A stretch of 64,000 nucleotides of DNA from Aquarana catesbeiana (taxonomy: Eukaryota > Chordata > Amphibia > Anura > Ranidae). The notes under the pieces were generated by a model. That model saw nothing but the letters and a program-made list of their open reading frames with translations, did no database searches and was not told the origin of the DNA. Location of the stretch: contig NC_133324.1 of the NCBI RefSeq assembly GCF_042186555.1, positions 2,945,558 through 3,009,557 on the forward strand, given 5' to 3'. A program made the position numbers and the translations under genes. Shown in pieces: positions 48,237-56,016 of this stretch; positions within the stretch are counted from its first letter, which is position 1; every line of letters begins with the position of its first letter.

Positions 48237-49496
48237 TTACTGAGAAAAAAGTCTCTGAATCACCTTATCGACGTTGGGCACTAAAGACATATTGTACCTT
48301 CTCAATATATCATCGGGAATGAGGTGTTCTGAGGTGATGTCGTTCCTCATTTTGTGTCTACAGTGGAAGGTGATGGCCATACCTGATTCTAGATTCACCC
48401 AATGTCTGCTGTGTTTCAGAGCTGAGTGGATGGAGATCTGAAATACATCCCTGGGGTTCACAATCATTTTGCGGCTATTAAAGACCTTCCAATCAATAGG
48501 TTCTCGAAAGCTGTGACGGAGAATATTGACCCCAGGAACGTGAGACCACAGGTCAAATCCAGAGTTGTTGACTGAATTCGGAAAGACGTGATTCTCAACA
48601 CAGAAGACACTTGTATCTGGGTGTTTATTCTGGAGACTCTCCATCAGTGATGACCAGTCCCAGTCCTTGATTGGGAGAATAATTTCATCAATGTCATTGA
48701 GGAGAACAAAATTACTTTTGTACATGTTCCTGTATAGACAATCATTTAGGGATGCAGTTTGTCCAAAATATCCAATCTCAGCATTGAGTCCTTTGGAATA
48801 TCGCCATTCTGTTGTTGTCTGGAGATAGCGGTCTATTGGCCATGGCACCATATCTAGAATTCCTTCATCAATGTAATGACGTAACACCTTATCTACATCC
48901 TGGGAGCAGTTGGTGCTATAGATGGTTACTCTAGAGGCCCCCAGAATCTTGTACATCTCAATACTCTGGATCATCTGGAGGACATTGTTGTAGTTTCCAT
49001 ACAAAGCAGAAATACAGACGGTGAAATTGGAGGAGATTGGTTGTGGTGGACGGTTCCTGACTTCAAACAGAAGATTCTGACTTGTATTTGTGGAATCAGT
49101 TGAAGAGAAAGACATATAAGTGTAATCACACCCAGAAGGTTCTGCACATAGAAGATCTGCTGTTCCATATGGGAACCCAAATCTGTCACTGTGAAGATCT
49201 ATTTCTGCCCTGACAGAGATGTTCTGATTGGGGGAACAATGGAAGATACAGTAGAGTTCTTTCACAGATACATGGATGATGGCGATGACCCGGACTGATT
49301 GGCCAAGTCTAGACTCATAATACGGGGAGATGATAAATGTTCGATTATCCAGAGCTGTAATGGTGTCTGTGGCAATAGGAGGTCCATGAGATCTCATCTT
49401 CGGATGTCTGATTTCTACATAGTAGGAGAAAGAAATGACAACAATGCAAATAAACATGGATATTGTGTAGAATATGACTCTTTTATATTTCCACAT
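48237..49496 (-). CDS. Glycosyltransferase family 92 (DUF23) protein, type II membrane
   Basis: This is an intact 419-codon frame. A hydrophobic segment at ~7-27 (VIFYTISMFICIVVISFSYY) after a short basic N-terminus indicates a type II Golgi membrane protein. The GT92 catalytic region covers roughly 155-400. It shows FTVCISALYGNYNNVLQMI at the start, GASRVTIYS, a GQTASLNDCLYRNMY helix, and the acidic metal/donor-binding motif NDIDEIILP with Asp268 and Asp270. Near the end come FHCRHKM and LIPDD. Potential N-glycosylation sites include Asn51, 92, 137, 157, 196, 310 and 402. Characterised family members (nematode GALT-1) add galactose to glycans, and the substrate here is unknown. The start codon has A at -3 and lies 24 bases after a splice acceptor, so all coding sequence is in one exon. 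It is the only intact host-type gene in the window and is surrounded by repeats. Confidence 0.9.
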   Translation of the reverse strand: MWKYKRVIFYTISMFICIVVISFSYYVEIRHPKMRSHGPPIATDTITALDNRTFIISPYYESRLGQSVRVIAIIHVSVKELYCIFHCSPNQNISVRAEIDLHSDRFGFPYGTADLLCAEPSGCDYTYMSFSSTDSTNTSQNLLFEVRNRPPQPISSNFTVCISALYGNYNNVLQMIQSIEMYKILGASRVTIYSTNCSQDVDKVLRHYIDEGILDMVPWPIDRYLQTTTEWRYSKGLNAEIGYFGQTASLNDCLYRNMYKSNFVLLNDIDEIILPIKDWDWSSLMESLQNKHPDTSVFCVENHVFPNSVNNSGFDLWSHVPGVNILRHSFREPIDWKVFNSRKMIVNPRDVFQISIHSALKHSRHWVNLESGMAITFHCRHKMRNDITSEHLIPDDILRRYNMSLVPNVDKVIQRLFSQ

Positions 49497-49545
49497 TCTG
49501 GTCTCCTCAGGTGATCACAGCTGTAAGAAGATAAGAAAGAGAAAC
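49497..49545 (-). promoter_or_regulatory. Splice acceptor and 5' UTR start of the glycosyltransferase coding exon
   Basis: On the minus strand a pyrimidine-rich run CTCTTTCTTATCTTCTTACAG ends at 49,521, giving a canonical acceptor (the run is written in part only to its AG). The exon then begins at 49,520 and reaches the ATG at 49,496. At least one upstream non-coding exon must exist at higher coordinates, but it was not located. Confidence 0.7.
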
Positions 49546-49915
49546 TAAGAGCATAAAATAAGTTCAGTTTAAAATCTGTAATCTCGAATTAAGTGAAATT
49601 GCCAATATACTCAAGTCCCATCAGTCTCTGTACCAGAGGAGCTTACACTCTAATATCCCAACATTACACACTATTATCCGCTTGCCTCATGTAGGAGTAT
49701 GGCGGCAAAGCAGCTCTCCTGCGTGGGATCATGTATCTAATAAGTGATCCAGCACTTCTGGGTAGGGTTCTGGTTTTTGTTTCCCTGCAAAACACATCCC
49801 TTAGTAAAAACACCTCACCGTGAATGCACCAAGTACTGATAGGCACACTTTTAACCCCTTGATTGCCCCTAGATGTTAACTCTTTCCCAGCCAGTGTCTT
49901 TAGTACAGTCACAGT
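49546..49915. other. Probable intron or upstream region of the glycosyltransferase gene
   Basis: No gene is recognisable. It contains short dispersed-repeat-like segments. Upstream exon(s) may lie here or beyond, and no donor could be assigned. Confidence 0.35.
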
Positions 49916-50545
49916 ACATATGTAGCACCCTCTAGTGTGTGCTACTAAAGGTGAGAGTAGGCAAACTATAGTCTGGCCCAGGGATAAGCCTGAGCCATGG
50001 AATCTGGGTCAGGGTTACTAGAGTTCAGGGCTGGATGACTCTTCCTGGCAGCTCTCTGGTGCCTCCATCCGTTTCTAGAAGGTTGTAGAACATTCCAAAA
50101 AATAGTGGGTGGAGGCCAGGAGAGTTTCCTTGAATATTTAGGGCCCTCAGCCAATTTCCAGGTTGAGGGCCTGGCAGGGAACTAAGGAGCTCCTAAATAG
50201 ATATAGGCCATGCCAGCAGGGGAGTCGGGTGGAAGATGGAGAAGCAGTGCTGAGGAGAGCCTGTCGGTTGCCCTTGAGGGACCCCTGCCGGGGAGGGGTT
50301 TTTACCCCAGGCTTATTATTGATCTTTATGTAATCAGTGCAATTTGAGTTGTGTCATGTTCTTATGGCTCTTGAAGTTGCATTTATGAATGAACATAGAG
50401 TTGGTATTCGGAGGCAATGATGTTGTGATTATGCGGATTCCACTTTCTGATTATATTTAACATGCACCCGTTGAAGAGCAGGGACACTCGAAATTGTTGT
50501 GCATTATAAATGTTTATACATTAATAAAAGATTCATGTAGAGGAG
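49916..50545 (+). repeat. LTR-like block
   Basis: The block begins TGTAGCACCCTCTAGTGTG and contains a poly(A) signal AATAAA at ~50,523 near its end, the arrangement of an LTR. No second copy is present and no clear 4-6 bp duplication was seen. It may be a solo LTR or the 5' LTR of an element whose other end is missing. It does not match the sequence after the Gypsy pol at 55,170. Confidence 0.4.
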
Positions 50546-52085
50546 GAACATGAGAGGGGAATGAGGGTTGGGATACTGGTGGTGAGGAGGAAGAGGACAG
50601 TGGTGCTAAAAGTAAGGAGAAAGTTTGGGGTGCTGTAGGTGAGAAGGGTTGGGATGCTGGTGGTAGTAAGGAGGGTTGGGGGGCTGTAGGTGAGGAGAAA
50701 GGCTGGTATGCAGGTGTTGGTGAAGAGGGTTGGGGTGCTGTAGGTGAGGAGGAGGGTTGGAATGCTGCTGGTAGTAAGGAGGGTTGGAGTGAGGAGGAGG
50801 AGAGTTGGTGAGCTGGAGGTAAGGAGAAGGGTTAGGATGCTGGTGGTAGTAAGGAGAATTGGAGTGCTGTAGGTTGAGGAGAAGGGTTGGGATGCTGGTG
50901 TTGGTGAAGAGGGTTGGGATGCTGGTGTTGGTGAAGAGGGTTGGGGTGCTGGTGGTGATGAGGAGGAGGACTGGGGATTTGGTGGGGAAGAGAATGAGAA
51001 AGACTTGGGGGCTTAAAGTGAGGAGAAGGAGGGCTGGGATGCTGGTGGTAGTAAGGAGGGTTGGGGTGCTGCAGGTGAGGAGGAGGGTTATGATGCTGGT
51101 GGTAGTAAGGAAGGTTGGGTTGAGGAAGAGGAGGGAGGTTGGGGAGTTGGAGGTGAGGAGGAGAAGGATTGAGGCGTTGTGGTGAGGAGGAGGAGGAGGG
51201 CAGGGATGCTGGTGGTAGTAAGGAGGGTTGGGGTGCTGCTGGTAGAAAAGAAGGTTGGGTTGAGGAAGAGGAGGAGAGTTGGAGGTGAAGAGGAGGGTTG
51301 AGATGTAGTGGTGAGGAGAAGGATGGCTGGGATGCTGAAAGTGAGAAGGAGGTTTGGGGTGCTCTTGGTGATTAGAAGCATTGGGATGCTGGTGGTAGTA
51401 AGGAAGGTTGGGTTGAGGAAGGAAGAGGTGGAAAGTTGGGGAATTGGAGGTGAGGAGGAGGAGGGTTGAGACATTGGTGGTAAGGAGGAGGAGGGTTGGG
51501 ATGCTGATTGTAGTAAGGAGGGTTGGGGTGCTATCGGTGAGCAATAGGGTTGGGATGATGGTGGTACTAAGGAAGGTTGGTTTGAGAAAGAGGAGGACAG
51601 CTGGGGAGTTGGAGGTGAGAAGGAGGAGGGTTGAGGTGTTGGTGGTGAGGAGGAGGAGGAGGGCTAGGTTGCTGAAAGTGAGAAGGAGGTTTGGGGTGCT
51701 GTAGGTGATTAGGAGTGTTGGGATGCTGGTGGTAGTTGGGAGGGTATGGATGCTGTTGGTGAGGAGAAGGATTGGGATGCTGGTGTTGGTGAAGAGGGTT
51801 AGGATGCTGGTGGTAGGAAGGAGGAGGGCTGTGGTACTGGAAGTAAGGAGGAAGAGTATTAGGGGTACTGTAGGTGAGGAGGAGGATTGGGGTGCTGGTA
51901 GTGGTAAGGTGGTTAGAAGGAAGAGAAGGGTTGGGGCCCTGCTGGTAAGAAGGAGGAGGAATGTTGGGGTGCAGCTGGTGAGAAGGAGAAAGAGTGTTGG
52001 GGTGCTGATGGTGAGGAAAACAAGAAGCATTGAGGCGCTGCTGGAGTAAAGGAGGGTCTGGTGCTGGTGGTGAGGTGGCTTTAAG
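50546..52085. repeat. Purine-rich minisatellite (~1.5 kb)
   Basis: Imperfect units of about 30-40 bp are built from GAGGAGGAGGGTTGGGATGC, TGGTGGTAGTAAGGA and GGTTGGGGTGCTG. The plus strand is almost free of C. Long Ser/Thr/Pro/Leu-rich frames on the minus strand (up to 474 codons) follow from this composition and do not indicate a gene. Confidence 0.9.
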
Positions 52086-53171
52086 GAGGGGCATTTCTCC
52101 CCTCCTCAATACAAGAGTACAAGTGGATGATCTACTGCCCGCATTTTAGAGGGAGCCCAAAATGCAATCAAGAATTGTGGTACTGATGCTTTGTCAAGTA
52201 TACTCTACAACACAGAGGCTCCCAAGGAAGGATGGGCTCAATTGAAACCAGAGTGAGTTCAAGCTTTGAGCCAAATTATAGAGTACAGAGATAGAGGGGC
52301 AGCTGGGGCTGAAGCCATTGGAGTCACTGCTGCTGGTGTCCCAAAGTCCTACTATGACTTAACTTAAGTGAGAGATGAAGGCCTTCCAACCATCTCCAAA
52401 AGAGACTTTAGGAAAGTACTAGTAGAACACACTCTCTGTGGATTATCTTTAAAAGCTTTAGGGGGAGGCCATTCATAGCCACTATTAGCTGCAGAATCTT
52501 CTAAAGAAGCCCAGCTAGTCCATGAAGAGTGGAAACAGTTGCAGCTGTCTACCAAAGGTGTCCCTCGGACGAGCTGCAAGAAAGATGGCAATTGTTCCTC
52601 CTAGAGAAGCATAGGGGAATAGTGCTAAAAAAGATGCATGATGGACATTTAGGGCTGGACAGAACATTCAGGTTATTTGGAGATCAGTTCTACTGGCCAT
52701 GCATGCAGGCAAAAGTTGAGAACTACTGGTCAAACCTGCCTTCATTGTATTCAGAGGAAGACTTTGCCTCCCAGAGCTGCCCCAATGTGTCATCTTCAGA
52801 ATCAAGATTCTGTGGATTTGGTGTGCATTGCATTGATTTCTTGAGTCTGGATCCGAGCATGAGCGGCTAAGGGAACATACTAGTGGTGACTGATCATTTC
52901 ACTCATTATGCCCAAGCTTATCCCAAAAAAGATCAACGAGCTGTCACAGTTGCAAAAGTGGTAGAGAAGTTTTGTGTTCATTACGGACTACCTCAGAGAA
53001 TCCACTCCACTGCATCCAATCCAATCACTGCAAATTCCTTAAACAACTGTTTGACACATTGGGCATCCAGAAATCAAGAACAATGCCATCTCACCTTTAA
53101 AGGCGTGCCATAGCCAGAGAGGTTTAATTAAACCCCCCTTAACCCTTAACCCTCCTTAACATGTTGGGGAC

Positions 53172-53403
53172 TAGGGATGGGCTCAGGCATGTTCGGATCC
53201 TAGTCTCAACCCACCTGAGAAAATACAAGAAAGCCGTTACTGCACATGGCAATCATAAGCAGCCTAGTCAGGTGTGTGTATGTGCAGCTGCGGGCCGGGA
53301 AATGCCTCACTGCCTATGATTGGCGGTGTGCAGTGACGGCTTCCTGGCAGGTTTGCTCAGGTGGGTTGGGACTAGGATCTGAACACGCCTGAGCCCATCC
53401 CTA
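53172..53403. mobile_element. 232-bp hAT MITE inside the Gypsy integrase
   Basis: Inverted ends of ~45 bp start TAGGGATGGGCTCAGGCATG and finish CACGCCTGAGCCCATCCCTA. The flanks TTGGGGAC (53,164-53,171) and TTGGGAAC (53,404-53,411) form an 8-bp duplication with one mismatch. It has no coding capacity. The TAGGGAT-type terminus resembles the hATs at 34,885 and 56,017 but the interior differs. Confidence 0.85.
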
Positions 53404-53574
53404 TTGGGAACCTTTTATGCAGAAAGAAAGCAACATTTGAACAGGCACATCTCCTCTAGTGCATGCTTACAATAGTACAGAGAATGACACAACTGGTTAT
53501 TCCCCTTATGGACTTATGTCTGCTTCAACTCACAGAGGCTACATGGAAAGGCTTTGCAGGAACCTAAAGACAGC

Positions 53575-53700
53575 CAGTGATGGTGAACCTTGACACCCCA
53601 GATGTTTTGGAACTACATTTCCCATGATGCTTATGCACTCTGCATTGTGGTTGAGCATCATGGGAAATGTAGTTCGAAAACATATGGGGTGCCATCACTG
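53575..53700. mobile_element. Small hairpin element
   Basis: CAGTGATGG at the left and CCATCACTG at the right begin ~50-bp complementary arms that contain GAACTACATTTCCCATGATG and its complement. The CAG...CTG ends and the AACTACA-TTCCCATGATG style resemble common vertebrate DNA-transposon MITEs. No target-site duplication was identified, so the family is unassigned. Confidence 0.65.
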
Positions 53701-53736
53701 GTCTAGGAGAAAGCTGGAGGCACTTCTGACACCAGA

Positions 53737-54443
53737 TGTCAGGAAAGGATTCACCTGCTGGTGGCACTGTGGCTTCCAGATCTATGGGCTGCAGTTGAGG
53801 TGTCCACCAGCAGGTGCTTCTCAGCAGTCAGAGGCTGACTGTCTGGAAAGGATTCATCTGCTGATGGCATTGTGGCTCCCAGATCTTTAGGTTGCAGTTC
53901 TGGTGTCCACCAGTGGTGGACACCAGCAGGTGTCTCGCGGCGGTCAGAGGCTGACATCATCTTCTGCAATCAGGCATCACCTGATGCTGATTGCAGGAAG
54001 TGTATTTACACATGGTGCATGCTGTGACTCATTGCCTTGGTATATTCTACATGTGCCCCCGATCTGTGTTCCTAAAGCCTGCATCACGTCTTCTGTTCCT
54101 GGACCCTGACCCGACCCAGCCAGATCCCTTCCTACCCGGTCATTCCATTCCTGGTTCCCTCCCACTGTCCTGTCTTGTTCCCAGCTCCCTCTGCTTAATC
54201 ACCCGTGTATGACCCTGGCTCTGTTACATTTACGATCTGGTTATCCCATTCTCTGTATATATTTGATTTAGGCTGTTGTTTATTGTGTGTTCACTGTTCG
54301 TTTGTCTGCTGGTTGTGTTACACTGTTTACTAAATTTGAGGTGTGTTTTCTTTTTGTTATCCACTTATCTTTTAATAAATTATATTATTTACACTTTACC
54401 TGTGTCAGTCCACACATATTTCTGGTCACACAAGTTCCTGACA
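53737..54443. mobile_element. Solo LTR (707 bp) with CCAGA target-site duplication
   Basis: It begins TGTCAGGAA and ends TTCCTGACA, and is flanked on both sides by CCAGA (53,732-53,736 and 54,444-54,448). Perfect TG...CA ends plus a 5-bp duplication are the hallmark of an LTR-retroelement insertion reduced by LTR-LTR recombination. An internal ~103-bp duplication starts at 53,739 and 53,842, with GGAAAGGATTCACCTGCTGG versus GGAAAGGATTCATCTGCTGA. An AATAAA signal is present at ~54,375. Orientation was not assigned. Confidence 0.85.
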
Positions 54444-55170
54444 CCAGAGGACAGTGGAACAAGAAGAATTATCATATGAGAGTATGGGCTCATGATGTTC
54501 AGCCAGGAGAAAAAGTGTTGCTGATAAGTCTCAGACCCTCTGGAAGTCATAAGATAGATGACTGGTGGAGTTCCCAGCAATATGTCATCTGCAAACAGTT
54601 GCCCAATCTTCCTGTGTACCAAATTTGTCCTGATGGAAGGACAGGACCTCTGAAGACCTGGCATCAAAACTATCTACTGCCTTTGAGTTAAGCCATAAGG
54701 GTGCCTGCCAGAATTGAGATGCCATCACCCAGGCAGTCTTCTCCCAGGCAAGTTCCAGTTGCCAGATTGCAACCTTCACCACCAGACACAGATGAGGGAG
54801 AAAGCAGTGAGGGAAGATGCCTTTATGGACTGGCTATGGCCCTCTACACATACAGATGTCACTCCATCCTTTCCCCTTACAGCATCAAATACAAGTTCTC
54901 ATAGGCCTGGGGCTGCAGAGTTTGTTTCTTAGGGTCATCAAGCAGAGAATCGGGAAGAGATGCCAACCTCACTAGGTGGCAACGATATAGAGACTCTCCA
55001 ATCACCTTCAGAACTGGGTGAGGAGTCCCCAGAAGAGGGGTCACCAGAACTCAAAGAACAGAAACCACAAAGAGCCATCCATACATCAAAAAGACTGACC
55101 TATGACTCCACCTTGGGTGAGAGTTCTGAGGAAACTTTAGTTGCCACCCAAAGGACTCACAAAATGTAAA

Positions 55171-56008
55171 ATCCTCCCTTTCCAGTTTCAGTGGAGGGTG
55201 ACTCAACCCTTGACACATGACACATCTATTGTCAAGGCAACCCCTCTCCCTCTAACAAATGGTTTGAGGTTCCCTTGCCAGGTTCCTGTTATAATGCAAA
55301 CCATTTGCTTGCTTTTGTGTGACTACTAACCTAATTTTGCCTCCCATTGTTCATTTGAAGCTATGGAACAGGTTGTGCACATTTGTATGTTACTGGACTC
55401 AGCCCCTTCTTTGGGGACCAAAGGTCCTTTGGTGGGGGAGGAGGGCGGGTTGACAGGTGCTACCAACCAGCTGGAAGAGTGAGCTGTGCAATCAGTGTCA
55501 CTCTCCTCCTCTCCCCCCCTCGCCACTGCAAAGTGACAGATCAGCTAGGCTGTAATCGGGGAAAGGCGAAGCTGTGGGCTGTGTGTAAATTCCCACTCAA
55601 TTCTGCTCCCCCTCTCTCATGGCAGCAGTGCTTGTGCCAAACAGTGGAAGGAAGATAACTTGCTATGCAACCACAATGGATCATGGGACATGTAGTCCAC
55701 AAGCAACGCTGTACAATGTAGGCTAATGGGCTATGGAATTTAATACCCTGAAATCCCTGCACACCAGGGGAGCTGAAGAAAGACTTTTCACTGGCTCTGA
55801 GAGGGAAATTTGAGGGTGGACCTGTTGAGGAAACAGAATCGTTTTGGACCATAGAGTACAGACTTGCTAGTGGGGTGTCTGTGCCCACATTCAGAGACTG
55901 AACCTGTGAGAGCCTGAGGACTAAGCCACAGAGAGGTCTTTCGCTGTGCTGAGACCAGAGCTGGAGAGACCTGTTGCCATCTGAGTGCCTACACAGTGAG
56001 AAAAGAGC
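55171..56008 (+). other. Probable 3' end of the Gypsy element (PPT and LTR part)
   Basis: Downstream of the pol tail a GGTGGGGGAGGAGGGCGGG tract (55,430-55,448) could be the polypurine tract. The following sequence would then be LTR, interrupted at 56,017 by the hAT foldback element and continuing at 59,025-59,220. No partner LTR lies in the window, so the boundaries are conjectural. Confidence 0.35.
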
Positions 56009-56016
56009 CTTGTGAG
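56009..56016. repeat. Left 8-bp target-site duplication of the hAT foldback element
   Basis: CTTGTGAG is present here and at 59,017-59,024, directly adjoining TAGGGATT and CATCCCTA. Confidence 0.92.

Larger units (their letters stand above)
52100..55170 (+). pseudogene. Ty3/Gypsy pol remnant (linker, integrase, C-terminal tail)
   Basis: Pieces appear in pol order with stops and insertions between them. An RNase H/integrase linker lies at ~52,100-52,560. The HHCC-type region shows MHDGHLGLDRTFRLFGDQFY and WPCM (52,630-52,720). The integrase core start is CIDFLSL (~52,830), then VVTDHFTHYAQAYPKKDQRA and HYGLPQRIHS (52,880-53,010). The core continues at 53,470-53,545 with HAYNSTENDTTGYSPYG. The C-terminal domain has VQPGEKVLLISL and KQLPNLPVYQI (54,490-54,690). 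A tail with SKRLTYDSTLGE is at 55,090-55,125. After IHS the expected second catalytic Asp segment (DQG) is replaced, so the enzyme could not work. Insertions at 53,172-53,403, 53,575-53,700 and 53,737-54,443 break it further. Confidence 0.82.

Noticed and set aside
50606..52109. Long Ser/Thr/Pro/Leu-rich minus-strand frames (474, 180 and 128 codons), mucin-like at first sight
   Set aside because: They derive from the purine-rich minisatellite. Several overlapping frames are open at once, and there is no signal peptide or domain.
49916..55450. LTR-like block at 49,916 and Gypsy pol as one complete element
   Set aside because: No copy of the 49,916 block is seen after the pol tail at 55,170, so the pair of LTRs needed for this claim is missing.
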